Below are positions 11,255 to 22,869 of a stretch of 64,000 nucleotides of DNA, in pieces. How positions within the stretch are numbered: the stretch's first letter is position 1; every line of letters starts with the position of its first letter. This DNA is from Tetracladium setigerum (lineage: Eukaryota > Ascomycota > Leotiomycetes > Helotiales). A program made the translations under genes and the position numbers. The notes under the pieces are model-generated. The model searched no databases. It saw nothing but the letters and a program-made list of their open reading frames with translations, and was not told the DNA's origin. The stretch covers positions 1,302,001 through 1,366,000 of the forward strand of contig PZJY01000010.1 of the NCBI GenBank assembly GCA_031472005.1, in the 5' to 3' direction.

Positions 11255-12871
11255 GAGTGTAGGAGAAAGGTATGTCACACAACGAGGGAGTTGCATTATT
11301 TAGCATTAGCATTCTAACACCGACAGCACTTCTGTGGCGATTTCAACTTCGACAGTATTTCGAGTGAAATCGGGGAATCTAGCTTCCCATCTGCTAAAGA
11401 TTCCACTTACGTCTTGTCCCTTGTGGAGCTGGAGAGCCTAGCTCAATGTCTACACGCCTACTGGAAGAGAGGCGGTATAGACTATACAATTTCTAGGCTT
11501 CATAGCTGGTCTACAGAGCCTAGAAATAGTCGCGCCATAGTTAGCAACAGGGTGGGGACGAGCACATGACGATTCAGAAATGCGCGGACATTCCTCTGCT
11601 GAGAAATATTGTACACCCACTCAGGTCTGGAATACAATTTCCAGGAACGTCGAAGTATATCTACATTGGAATAATTCCAATCGCCAGGACAAACTTGGCA
11701 AAGCGCTACTGTAGCAGGAAATTTGTTGCTCGTGTGGTGGTGGTTGGAAGGGCGAGATCTATGGAGGCGATTGGCGTCTGAGTTTTGATGAGCTTGGAGG
11801 AAATGGTGATGCAACCGAGATCAGTACAAACTGTTTTTGGGCTTTATCAAATACGAAAGATAGGAGAGCCCGTTCTCCAAGTTCCATTTCAACTTCGACG
11901 GAACCAAGCATACTTTCCAACACTCTAAGTATAGCAATGGAGTCAAGTACTCCGCTTGTTTCTCTTTAAAGTCCATGTTTAGCGACGATATCGAGTATTA
12001 TTTCCAGTTTCAAGCGTCCAATCTATATCGCTTTCTTCTAGCAACTTTCATACCGCAAGTCTCACGTTCGGCTTGCTTTGAGGATTTTCCCTTTTCTCGT
12101 GAGTAGGCCACTCTGTCTATTACTGTTGTCAGGCTCAAAGACGACAGTTGCTTGCAGGTTGGAGGATTTCATCCTGTTGACTAAAAGGCTTTTATGTATC
12201 TCCTATTGACGACCGAAATTATATTTTTAACTTGATGCAAGACATGAAGGAGGAAGTTGTAGAGAGGGAGGGAGGTGCTGGCTTGGGAGATGGAAGTGGA
12301 GGGAGAACCGAATGAGTGAGTCTTACGGACATCATTAGTAATTATCAAAAAAAACAAAACAATTAATTCCCAGCCCTTATACAATGTGGAACCAAAGGAT
12401 GAGTCGATTTCGTGTTCGTGTCGACGAGCTTGTCGCTAATCCCTCGTTACCCCTGAATATTCTATTACAGTGTAAGGTACGGAGTCCTGTGTACCTGAGG
12501 TGTTGTCTGTTGGGACTCTGGCTGACCGCCATCAGCACGTCATCGCAAAGGCGACATTGACCCCTGCGCTGTGCGAGAGGAACTGAACTGAACTTCCCGC
12601 GATGTGTGTGACTCGCCGCATTTCGGACCCTCCACCCGAATATTTTGCTGACCTTTAAAACCAACCGACCTACCTGTCTCAAGTATCTCTCTTTCTCTCG
12701 ATATCAATCGACACCTACTCTCGTCGCCTTCAATTGAGTGAGCTCACTCAACCTCAGTATCATCTGCCGACCTGCTCCCCCTACAGAGGACATCTTTTGG
12801 ACTTCCGATCCGCCACATTCCTCTTCTCTTTATCCACAACACCCGTTAGTTGACTCCTTCGCAGAGCAGAT
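11255..12871. other. intergenic region and upstream region of the cystathionine lyase gene
   Basis: No supported gene in about 1.6 kb. The last 200 bases before 12872 are rich in CT tracts, as is common in fungal leaders, and contain short out-of-frame upstream open frames. Confidence 0.45.
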
Positions 12872-14260
12872 ATGTCTTCACCGCCAGGACCCTCAGAAGG
12901 GTCCGGAGCTAGCAAGCTCAATGGCGCTCTGGACAAAGTGAATACACAGATAGATCTAGACGGACACAATCTGCCACCTTCTCCGGCTCCCTCTACTCCT
13001 CGAAATGGCCGAAAATACGCATTGGCAACCGAGTTGGTATATACCGAGAGCAAAGATCAATATGGCTCATCCAGCATGCCCATCTATCAATCTGCCACCT
13101 TCAAACCACTCCCTGGAGGGAATGGAGGATACGACTACACACGATCGGGGAATCCCACACGCACACATTTGGAGAGGCATCTTGCCAAGATTATGAATGC
13201 TGCGAGGACCTTGGTAGTGGGCTCTGGAATGGGTGCTTTGGATGTGATCACACGCATGCTGAAGCCAGGGGATGAAGTGATCACTGGCGATGATCTATAC
13301 GGTGGAACCAATAGGTTGTTAACCTACCTGTCTACTCATCAAGGCATTGTCGTGCACCACGTCGATACAACAGACCCAGAGACCGTAAAGAAGACGGTTA
13401 CACCAAAGACCGCAATGGTGCTCCTCGAATCACCTACCAACCCTCTCATCAAAATTGTCGACATACCCACAATCGCAAAGTTGGTTCATGGTGCAAATTC
13501 AAATGCATTGGTGGTGGTAGACAACACAATGCTTTCCCCCATGCTTTGCAATCCACTCGAGCTCGGCGCGGACATCGTGTACGAGTCAGGTACAAAATAT
13601 CTCTCGGGACACCACGATCTCATGGCCGGCGTATTAGCATTTAACGACCCGGCCCTGGGAGAGAAGATGTATTTCACAATTAATTCCACAGGCTGCGGCC
13701 TATCACCAAACGACTCCTTCCTCCTCATGCGCGGCATCAAAACCCTCGCAATCCGCATGGAAAAGCAACAGGCGAATGCTCAGGCAATTGCCGAATTCTT
13801 AGAGTCACACGGATTCCGAGTACGATATCCAGGTTTGAAATCACATCCACAATATGACTTGCACTGGTCTATGGCTCGAGGAGCAGGCGCTGTCCTCTCT
13901 TTCGAAACAGGTGATCCAGCCCTTTCCGAGAGGATTGTGGAAGCCGCTAGATTATGGGGTATCAGTGTGAGCTTTGGCTGTGTAAACAGCCTGATTAGTA
14001 TGCCATGCCAGATGAGTCACGCGAGCATTGACCCGAAGGTTCGCAAGGAGCGAAATATGCCCGAGGATATTATTCGCTTGTGTGTCGGCATTGAAGATGT
14101 GGACGACTTGATTGACGATTTGAGCAGAGCTGTGAGTTTTCTCCCCACCCCTAATATTTCCATCATCTAGTACTAACGTAAATCCAAGCTCGTCCAAGCA
14201 GGCGCTGTGCAAGTTACTCTCGACGGATTCCACGCCATTGGAGCTTCACAGACAGTCTAA
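12872..14260 (+). CDS. STR3: cystathionine beta-lyase
   Basis: PLP enzyme that cleaves cystathionine to homocysteine, pyruvate and ammonia in methionine synthesis. Exons are 12872-14131 and 14189-14260, 443 aa; the intron carries a perfect TACTAAC branch site. Family marks in order: SMPIYQSATFKP, the phosphate-contact segment YDYTRSGNPTR, GMGALDVITRMLKPGDEVI, DDLYGG, SPTNPLIKIVDI, VVVDNTMLSP and the PLP-lysine motif ESGTKYLSGHHDLMAG. The C-terminus ends AGAVQVTLDGFHAIG. An N-terminal extension of about 50 residues rich in S/P/G precedes the conserved core. Cystathionine gamma-synthase and gamma-lyase belong to the same fold; the SGHHDLMAG signature and SFGCVNSLI segment favour the beta-lyase. 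Confidence 0.9.
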
Positions 14261-14846
14261 TTATGCTTACTGATATCTACCGTACCTGTTCACAAAACAT
14301 GCATTGGCGTTTGGCACGGGCGTAACTTTTACTACTGGGTGGAAGAGAATTCTCTTTGTTTTGAAAACCCTAAATGTAACCATGAACTTTCGGGTTGGCA
14401 CTTCTCAAAATGGGGGACAAACAAAATAAGTATGAAGTATGATTAGAAATCACCTTTTTGCAGTTTCATTTCCTGCTCGTGGATTGTGTTGTTCTGTTTA
14501 TATCTATCTATCGCTGGCTCAGTGGCCGTTGTGAGCTTTGTTATTGTCGAACTTCTTGCCTGCAGTCAGAGGGAGTATCTTCAGTACACAAGAAGTTTCT
14601 AATTGCAATATGAAAATCTTGTGAGTTCAGTCAGCTGCTGAACCATGCTGCTCTTTTACTAAATGATATTTACCAATAAATCTTTACTTCTTTAGTAAGC
14701 TATACTTTCGTATCATGATCATCCCAGGGAAAAAATGTCCCATTTTAAAGGAAACTTATATCCATGAGTTTGACTTTCGAAGGTCTCCAGGATATCGAAA
14801 CTCCCGAATTTTTGCACTGTCTGAAACTGCTCCGCGTTCAATAAAA
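14261..14846. other. intergenic region
   Basis: 3' flanks of two converging genes (cystathionine lyase + and the hypothetical gene -). Nothing else recognised. Confidence 0.5.
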
Positions 14847-15989
14847 TCAATCCACTGAGTATCTTGCACTGACTGTTTTGCTATCTTCGCCTCTCTCGTT
14901 GTCAACAGTTCGTTCATCCATCGCAGATTCGGTCGTCGATATTGAAGAGGTGGATGACCAGGCTGAAGAATTATCGAAGAACTTGGTATCATCGCTCGAT
15001 GAAGAGGTCATTGTCCCAGAGGAAATACTCCGAATCAAGCCCGCTTGGATTTGGGTTTCATCACGTAGTGGCGTGCATTTCCTCAATGGCTTCGATTTTT
15101 CGAGTGTTGTTGGAACGAAGCGAGAACTTGACGAAGACGATTGGGAAGAACTGATCAGATGAATATCTGGTATCGGAGCTGATTGTTTTGATTTGGGTTG
15201 AGTCGCTTTTGGTGGCCTTTGAGAATTCATCGACCTGCTAGATGAGGATAAGTGTGTAGGATATGGAATATTTTGAAATGTTGTTGCTACCAATGTGGTG
15301 TCGATGTTGCATCTCATTTTTGGATTTCTAATCAACTCTTCAAGAATGGTCGCACATTTTCGACGGTTGTCAGAATTTAGAGCGGTGGTAGAATCAGAAG
15401 GGAAGGAGGAGGGGACTTTTCTCGGTGGCCCCGTGAGAATTTCCAAAGGTTGGCGACCCAATATTGAGCCACATTCTGTTACCACCAACAGACTATCGCG
15501 CAGTTCAATAGATTCATCTCGAGAGCGCCGCCCATCACCACAGGCAGCAGCCATATCACCGGTATATTTCTCCCGCACTTCAAACCTCAATCCTTCACAC
15601 AAATCTTCGTCTTGGTAATAACACGGACTATCACCGTCCTGCGCCTTCTCCTCGCCCTCGTCATCAGTACCATGATTTCCCAATACCACCAAATCCAAAT
15701 CCGAATACCCTCCTTCACTACTGCGCCTCAGTCCTAACTTCTCAACTCTCCGAGCCGTGAATGTATCAATTGTACTTGTCTCAGGTCGACCACGACAGAG
15801 CATCGTCTCGAGTGCGTCCATTCGGTTCTCGAGTGTGTTGAGGCTGGTGGCGAAGGCAAGTGTGAAGGCGGCGATTCGCGGTGGTATGTCTCGGCGGTTA
15901 AGGTAAGGATCGGATTTGGATTTGGATTTGGATTTGTTAGATGATAGGTGGTTGTGGGTGGCTTGAGAATGGTGGGTTATGGGTTGCAT
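14847..15989 (-). CDS. hypothetical, largely disordered protein
   Basis: Uninterrupted 380-aa frame, not recognised. The N-terminus is basic with an SKSKSKSK run (DNA repeat at 15912-15936). A predicted helix follows (RIAAFTLAFATSLNTLENRMDA), which could form a short coiled coil. The rest is acidic or serine-rich: DDEGEEKAQDGDS, SSSQSSSSSSRF and SSSSDD. No membrane segment or signal peptide. The length of the frame and the ATG near an upstream non-coding stretch argue that it is real. Function cannot be told. Confidence 0.6.
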   Translation of the reverse strand: MQPITHHSQATHNHLSSNKSKSKSKSDPYLNRRDIPPRIAAFTLAFATSLNTLENRMDALETMLCRGRPETSTIDTFTARRVEKLGLRRSSEGGYSDLDLVVLGNHGTDDEGEEKAQDGDSPCYYQDEDLCEGLRFEVREKYTGDMAAACGDGRRSRDESIELRDSLLVVTECGSILGRQPLEILTGPPRKVPSSFPSDSTTALNSDNRRKCATILEELIRNPKMRCNIDTTLVATTFQNIPYPTHLSSSSRSMNSQRPPKATQPKSKQSAPIPDIHLISSSQSSSSSSRFVPTTLEKSKPLRKCTPLRDETQIQAGLIRSISSGTMTSSSSDDTKFFDNSSAWSSTSSISTTESAMDERTVDNERGEDSKTVSARYSVD

Positions 15990-17154
15990 TTTTTGAATTT
16001 TGGATGAATGCTGTGTAGAATTCGTAATATGAGGAGTGGAATCATGTGCGAGGAGAATGTTTAGATAGGTAAAAATAAGATTTGGTCGTTCGAATTTAGA
16101 GTTCAGTTGCTCTTTCTAAGCCTAGACAGAATTTTTTACCGTTTTCTCTCTTTTGTCTTTCACAGTCGCACTTACCTTCTGGTAAATAATACTATTGTGT
16201 ACCTTCCTCAGACCTTACTTTTCGTCAGAGATAATCAAATAATATTGATTTGGTCCTCCAAACTAGCAACTATACGTGATTTCCTCACCCCCCCCCCCTT
16301 CCCAGTTCAATCGACAAGCCTACATAGTTGGCATCCAATGAAAGTTACGAATTTCCAGAGATTAACAGATATTCATGTCCCCACTTCTACAGAAGGCCTC
16401 CCGACCTTTGCTTTAGCCAGATAAAATCTTCTGATTCTAATCGCATTCTCCCGCATCACTATCTTGAATGTCGGTGCGTGTTGGACATATCACCTGTTCA
16501 TCCTTTACGAAGTAAATAACCAAATAAACCAAAACCAATTTGAAGGCTATTAAAGCGTTTTTCTTGTGTGCTTAGGATGGCGGGGTGCGTTTTTGCAATT
16601 CCGATGGGGTCGACAATCTCATCCTCAAGGTAATTTTTAATTTGTTTACTTCAACATTCGCCTAAAATCGACGACATTCAAGAGGAAGATAATACCTCAC
16701 CCACCTAGTGCGGCAACACCAATTCACCTACCTGTCATATTCGAATCAAATCGTTCTCAAGAAAACACATGCTGATGGTGTCCGCCGTTTATTTCAACAT
16801 GCCAAGCCCTGTCGTCCTCAACCTCCAAATGCGGAATATTCGCTTAACGCTACCATACTCTGCATGGCTGCTGCGCAAATTGACCAAGGCCAACTCGCAA
16901 GGAACGAAGTAACACAGCCCCGTTGTACCCATGGGAAGTGATTGGTTGTTGGGAAGGATAAGCTTGATAGGGAAGGAGCTTGGTTAAAGTGTCGTGAAAT
17001 TGTTCGGTACACACGTAGTGTCATGGGGAAGTGGGCCAGGCGGAGTAAAGGTTTGAAAGTCGGACTGGTACAGTGCAGTATTGTTTTGCAGACTCGTATG
17101 GATCTGGGATAAGGGACTGAGTAGAGGGAGAAGATTAGGTCAAATCGTGCTATG
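15990..17154. other. AT-rich intergenic region left of the LTR
   Basis: About 1.2 kb with no supported gene. It has a long C run of about 11 at 16288-16298 and several AT-rich segments. The solo LTR begins at its right edge. Confidence 0.5.
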
Positions 17155-17329
17155 TGTCAGGACTATCATGTCAGAGCCGCCAGGGGTCCGACTCGCTTCC
17201 GAGTCAGTAACGCCCGGACTTCGGTATAAATTAGAGATAGTAAAGTTTTCATAGTAGAGTAGAGTTTAGTTTGTCAATATACGGAGCGCAAGCTACGAAT
17301 CGTGATTCCCTATCAAATCGAACCTTACA
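17155..17329. mobile_element. solo LTR of a retrotransposon, with 5-bp target duplication
   Basis: A 175-bp element beginning TGTCAGGACT and ending CCTTACA, i.e. with the 5'-TGT...ACA-3' ends of LTRs. It is flanked directly by the 5-bp repeat CTATG at 17150-17154 and 17330-17334, which is the signature of integrase-mediated insertion. Inside are a TATA-like TATAAATTA near 17225 and a compact hairpin at 17190-17205 (stem GACTCG/CGAGTC, loop CTTC). No internal retrotransposon coding sequence lies next to it, so it is best read as a solo LTR left by recombination of a full element. The Ty3/gypsy class is a guess from LTR style and length. Confidence 0.85.
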
Positions 17330-17666
17330 CTATGCTTCATCAAATTTTCTTTATTGAGCTGACTTTCCAGAAGGTAAACTATCGTCGTAGCCGTCATCCA
17401 TCATCATGAAATCGTGAATGAAAGCAAAACCGTCCCATCTCGCACTCTTGAATTCTCACAGAAAAGAAAATACATTCAGAAATCTCCTCCCCTTAGTCCA
17501 GCCAGAAACAATCAACTTCACCTAAAAACGCTGCCAAAACATACAAACATATCTCAAGTCATCCAATCATCAAATGAAAGTCCAAACTCCCACATAGCAC
17601 CCCCTCATAAAACATCCCGAGAGCTGTAACCATCCATAATCGTTAATTACAGAACCAAAAGCGTAA

Positions 17667-18261
17667 TCAGACACCAGTAGTAGCAGTCGAGACCGCATCA
17701 GTAGTCGCAGGAATAGTGCCCTGCATCAAAGTAGGAGTCGGCGTACCACCCCACTCAATACAGACCATCGATCGAGTCTGATAATGGCTCAAGGTACTCC
17801 ATTCACTGACTGGTAACACAGAAATACCCAGTTCGAACAGTCCGCATTGCTCCTACTCGTAGAAGTTGTTGTAATTGTAGGATTTTCCGAAGTGACGGGC
17901 GACGGGTAGGGTGCGGCAGCTTCATTACGCTGGGGACGCCCAAAGTAGCCCTTAGAGCCCATGACGGCGCAGGTGATGATGAGGATGATGAGAAGGCCAG
18001 ATAACTCGATGGTTATCCAGCGGCGACGGTAGGTGCGGAGGAAGAAATTGTCTTGCCAGTGCGGGAGTGGTTTCTTATTTCTGCGTTGTGCTTCGAGAGC
18101 TGAGAGTTTATTGGTTGTGTCGTATGGTGGGACTGGAGTCGTGGTGTCATATGGAGGGGGCTAGATGAGATGAGTTAGCGGATGTAAGAATAGAGGTACG
18201 AGGTTGCGAGGTTTCTGGGACTTACAATATCGGATGTGTCTTTGGTGTTGTCCATTGTCAT
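17667..18261 (-). CDS. single-pass membrane protein, paralog A of a tandem pair
   Basis: Three phase-consistent exons, 18226-18261, 17828-18160 and 17667-17777, give 159 aa. The N-terminal cytosolic part has two PPYDTT repeats. Then comes the motif KPLPHWQDNFFLRTYRRRW directly before one transmembrane helix (SGLLIILIITCAVMG). The outer part is S/T-rich and holds one cysteine in ADCSNW and a second in MVCIEW, and it ends in a Thr-rich tail. The same layout and motif occur in the next gene (KPLPKWQNNVFLRTKRRR). I do not recognise the family. A longer upstream frame exists, but the ATG at 18261 fits the short first exon. The positively charged RRR side suggests a cytosolic N-terminus. Confidence 0.6.
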
Positions 18262-18710
18262 ATTGGTGATGGGTAGTTTTGATGTGCGTGCTTTTTTCTG
18301 CTCTGGTGAATCTCGACTTAAGGATATCAAATGAAGTATGAATTTGCTCAAGAGTTTTCCTTTGGGGGTATCAGAACTTTTATATAGAAGAGAGGAGCAA
18401 CTCCGTGGTGTTGTTGTGGTCATGGAGCTTGGCACCAAATTCAACACACTGCACAGCCCCAATACAGTGACCTCCAGCATTTCAAGAAGGAGTCTTTGAT
18501 TGGACAGAAAGATGTATTATCTATCCAAGGGCACATGAACAGCGCGATAATTTGTGCAAGGCAAGTTGCATGATAAAATCACGCCGCAAAAACATAGCGC
18601 CGAGTTAAGTAAGGTACTCTATCGATTTCAAGAGTGTCGAAGTAGAAAGATAAAAAGCAAATATTGTTGCAAGGCTCTGTTAAAGGAGTGATTCCGCCTT
18701 AGTGCAAGAC

Positions 18711-18755
18711 AATAAACAAATAAACAAACAAACAGACAGACAGACAGACAGAAAG
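18711..18755. repeat. AAAC/GACA tetranucleotide microsatellite
   Basis: Run of AAATA/AAAC units passing into five GACA units. It lies in the spacer between the two tandem paralogs. Confidence 0.85.
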
Positions 18756-19058
18756 AGATGGCGACGTAGCGTGTGGACGAGAAAAGAGAAACACAACCCA
18801 TATCAAGAGGCCAAGACCATCGATGACCAGCACCACAACCAAATCCTGCTATCCTCCTCCTATTTCGCATACATATTTCTTCCACAATTAAGACTTGCCG
18901 AGGGGGTCGCTGGGACAGCTACAAAGACATTTAAGAAGGTGCAGCAGTTGAAAGAATCAATAGTGAGTCCCTCAGAGTATTTCCAAGAGATGAAGCGGCA
19001 GTAGTAATGATTGCCGGTCCCCCAGAACAGAATTGCCGAAGACTGTAGTTGAATTTTA

Positions 19059-19480
19059 CTAGCTGCCTCCCCGAGGTTTAGTGTCGAACTGAATACAACG
19101 TGGGCCTTCAGTTCCTTCGGACTCCGACTGGGCGTCAGTTTGCCACGCCGTGCAAATTATCTCAATAGGTTGGCTGCCATGGCTTCCTGATTGCCTAAGA
19201 AGACCCAAAGCTCCTACTACGCCGAGTGCAACGGCCAAGAGAACAATGGTAGTGAGGATACCAGCGGAGGCGAGTCGGCGACGCTTGGTTCGGAGGAAGA
19301 CGTTGTTTTGCCATTTTGGGAGGGGCTTGGTTTCTTCGTCGTACTTTTCGGGCTTGATGATGGATTCGACATCTGAGTCGGCAGTAGTGTGCAATGTTGG
19401 GGACTGGTCTAGTCAGTGGTGTTCAAGATTTTTGAATCAAGGGGACCACTCACCCTCGTTTTCTCGTTGATTTGCTCCAT
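19059..19480 (-). CDS. single-pass membrane protein, paralog B of a tandem pair
   Basis: Two exons, 19454-19480 (27 nt) and 19059-19403, give 123 aa. The layout is the same as in paralog A: a short first exon, an acidic N-terminal stretch (ADSDVESIIKPEKYDEE), the motif KPLPKWQNNVFLRTKRRR, and one helix (AGILTTIVLLAVALGVVGAL). A short outer part has two cysteines in matching places (IICTAW, RCIQF). The acceptor used is gaccag at 19404-19409, because the nearer gactag gives the wrong phase. Family not recognised; the shared exon plan supports both as real genes and as a local duplication. Confidence 0.6.
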
Positions 19481-21547
19481 GATAGCCTTTTGATCGAGAG
19501 TTCTCGATGATATAATTATGGCCGTTGATTGATACCGAAGGTGATATATTCTCGACTGCAGTTGGATCGGATGTTGTCTTGCTTCCTTTTCGTGGCTGTC
19601 AAACAATCATATATAAAGTGGCTAATGCGGGGGCGCTGAAGGGGTTAAGTGCGCGCTGGTACAGTGGAAATCGTTCAAATGCTTATCGAAACCAGATGGT
19701 ACTCTGATTGATGGACAATGCGACAGAAAAGTATTTTGGGACCTGGCTAAACAGCAGCTGAAAATTGATTGGACTTGATTGAACCGCTTCCGGGATTTTT
19801 AAGCGATACCGTAAAAGAAGGTTCTGATAATCTGTGGCCTCCGTTCGTATTCCATGGCTGCCAGGAGGCACAGTGAGAGGCACAGTGACAGGTAAAACTT
19901 GTGAACTCACTGAACTTGGAGTCTGCATACTGTATTGCCATATTTTGAAACACTGACGCGGCTTCACAATGTGCAATAATCGACCATCTCGTATTTACTG
20001 TCCGGCCGGGAAATCCTTACGGAGTAGATGTCATTTTTGAGTCTTGTAGAGATCTTGACAAAGCCTAATTGTTGGGTTTCTACCCCACCCGTGCCCCTTG
20101 ATTGGGGTAAGAAGCGAACAATTATGCTTCTTTGCACCCAAGACGGTAGCAAAAAAGGGGTACAGGGTGGTACAACAAGCAAACGCAAGATGGAAAAATC
20201 AATTATGGTCAATATCAGGCAAATAACCGTCGGAACCATGATCGAACATTGCTATACGTCAGAGATACATTGAATTTGTTACCAATGATGAAGCATCTCG
20301 TTGGCATACAGAGTTGTAGAGTGCAGGGTGCATAGATGAATTTCAAGCGAAGGTGACATGTAATCGAAACCCTCGAAAGGCCATTTTCATACCTGGAAGA
20401 CAAAAAACTCCGCGGCGCAATTTTTCCTACTTCCTACTCAAATCACTCCACAAATACGACATCCAAGCAAAGACAATAGAGCAATAAATGACCGATAAAT
20501 AAGCGTCGGTGACATACATTGGAGCACTTAAGGTTGCTCTGGATGTCGCCGTGCGGTAGCCCGATTTAGACAACGCCAATTCCCGATTATCTCCCCTGGC
20601 TAGGGTACTATACCCCTATTATCAGCCAAGTAATAATCAACAAATACAGTACTCCGTATGCTAGATTGGGACAACGATAATGCGAAGTACATTAGTAGGC
20701 TAAGAGCTAGTGTTACGGTTGACACCGCACCTTTTTTTTTGCAACTTCCAGCAAAAGGTAAGCTATTAGAAATTTGTAGCAGACATTCTCGCATCCATTG
20801 CACAGAAGCCAATCAAACGTAGGAAATACGTCAATACAATTGCAATAAATTGACTTTGCTAACCTTAGACATTCGTGCTGCTTCACTCAAAGCAGCCGTT
20901 CGTATCCATTTTGTCAAAAGCAAACAGTGCAAGAATGAAGCATTGAACTAGTAACAATTCCGGAAGAAAGTTTAACAGAACCCAGACAGTGGCTGTTGAC
21001 TGTTATACAATGACCTCGGATCTACTGGTTCTGAAGTGCTATTCCGAATGATAAGAGTTGAGCAAACGAAAGTCGTGGAGGCAAAGTTTAGATAAAACAA
21101 TGAGAGCGACATGGACTCCAAGTTCGCCGAGGTGGTTTCCAAGAGCTTTCCGAGAAGTTCTGAATCGATGGGGCAAAAAGCAACATCATGCCCAGAATTG
21201 TAGAAGTCCGGGACTGGGGCTGTCAAAGCAGTCTAAGACGAATTTGTCGCCTCCAATAAGCAAGACTCTGGTGAATTTCGTTAACTCTTAGTGATTGTCA
21301 AGATCCTTCCTATGCTTGTGAATAGGGAAGTGGCCAAATAGTTGATCGGATTTAAATGTAGGTAATCGTGAAGAGAGGGCAAGATATCGCGAAACTCAAA
21401 ACCTATTAGGTGCACGGACCATAAACGCGTCCTCCCGCTCCTCGATATGTCTCCGGCTGCAACAAATCTAACAACGAAAACATGCCCCTCACCACACACA
21501 GTATCTCCTCCTTAAGTACACGCCGGTAGTCTGGATACATCTATGAA
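19481..21547. other. long intergenic region
   Basis: About 2 kb between paralog B (-) and ARV1 (+) without a supported gene. Base composition is mixed to AT-rich, with scattered short frames and a T9 run at about 20733. Confidence 0.5.
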
Positions 21548-22527
21548 ATGCCAATCTGCATAGAGTGCCGCTATCCCGTCAAGACCCTGTACACCGAATA
21601 CTCCGGCGCCGACGACAAATCCACTGGTCATGGAGTGCGACTGACCGTGTGCAAGAACTGCGGAAGTTTCTGCGATAAATACGTCGAGCATGATGCCGTA
21701 GTTCTATTTATTGATCTGGTCTTGATCAAGCCACAAGTGTATCGGCATCTGCTACACAACACGTTGATGCGAGAGCGGGATCAATTCGATGTAAATATAT
21801 TTATTTACCCCACTAGTAATTTGGATACGGCTTTGCTAATAGGCACATAAGTCTGCAATTATTCGTCTAGGAGTTCTTCTACTTCTATTTGACGTCTACC
21901 TTACCTGGGCACGAATCGAAAAGCAGACATCCTCAAATCCAACGGCCACCGGGCCAAACAAGGAGAATTTCCTGCGCCTTGCACAACAACCTATTGTCTT
22001 TCAATATGTTTTCTTCTGTAATCTTTGCTTCATAGCCCTGATCTTGTGGATCCGGCTAACTCATAACTAGTAATACTCTGCGCCCTCTCCACGCTCTCCT
22101 TTCACCTCTCGATACGCTTCCTAACATCTTCCAACTTCTCCCCCTCGTTCTGGGCGGCTTCATTCCACGCTACTCACGACCTAACTCAGTCAGTACCGCC
22201 TTACTCGTCTCATCCTCTACGAAGCTATTCCCTATACTTATGGTTATCTGGGAATATGACGTGCCGGCAGCAGCTAGATCTCTGGGTTGGGCTGTGGTTG
22301 CGAACAACGTGGAAGCATTGAAGATTCTGCTGGATTGTGGGTATGGAACGGCTGCTATGCTGGCTACTGTGGGCGCTATAAGCAGGTGGATGGTGGGCAG
22401 GGGTATATTATGGATTGTCGGCCTGGACGATCAGGTGGGGGATTCGGGGGTTGCTGCTGATGGGAGGGCTTTATGGGCTATGTTGGAGTTAGGGAAGGAA
22501 TGGGGAGGCAGACTAGGATTGGGATGA
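21548..22527 (+). CDS. ARV1: sterol homeostasis protein Arv1
   Basis: ER membrane protein needed for sterol distribution and early GPI-anchor assembly. Exons are 21548-21790, 21852-22017 and 22071-22527, about 288 aa. The N-terminal Arv1 homology domain has the zinc-ribbon-like pairs CIECRYPVKTLYTEYS and CKNCGSFCDKYVEHD, then VLFIDLVLIKPQVYRHLL. Transmembrane segments follow (LGVLLLLFDVYL; YVFFLILCALSTLSFHLSI; STALLVSSSTKLFPILMVIW), then WEYDVPAAARSLGWAV. Intron 2 (53 nt) has a GGCTAAC branch. In exon 3 the frame breaks at the C5 run 22140-22144. One more C gives continuous family-like sequence, so the break is probably a base-call deletion. The gene converges on VMA9. Confidence 0.88.
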
Positions 22528-22869
22528 TAGAGCTAAACGATGTCCTTGCGTTTCCAAGAGTGAACAAAGCTCCTTCTATCCCATCAAGTGATTATGCGGT
22601 ATTTCAAACAAGGGTCGTTCGGCAAGAATGCGCAAGGGATTCTTTATGAAGTCAAATTATCCGTCTAAATCCCCACACGGTGGATTTGCAAGGACCGCAT
22701 GCATCAAATCAATCCCTCGAAAAGATCGACGGATCCCAATGCCATTTGTAACAATACAAGACTTTCGAAAGTCCACGCCAATCCGACGATCCGAACCCCA
22801 ACGCCAAAATGTACACCCATTCTTTCTCTCCCGTTTTAATCAGAACATTGATATCCGTAGTTCAGCCTC
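22528..22869. other. 3' spacer between converging ARV1 and VMA9
   Basis: 342 bases holding the 3' ends of both genes. No other feature recognised. Confidence 0.5.

Noticed and set aside
22104..22220. Intron ending at CTCAGTCAG in ARV1 exon 3
   Set aside because: A 47-nt intron with donor GTTCTG would also join the frames. Adding one C at the C5 run instead gives continuous protein-like sequence and needs no weak donor.
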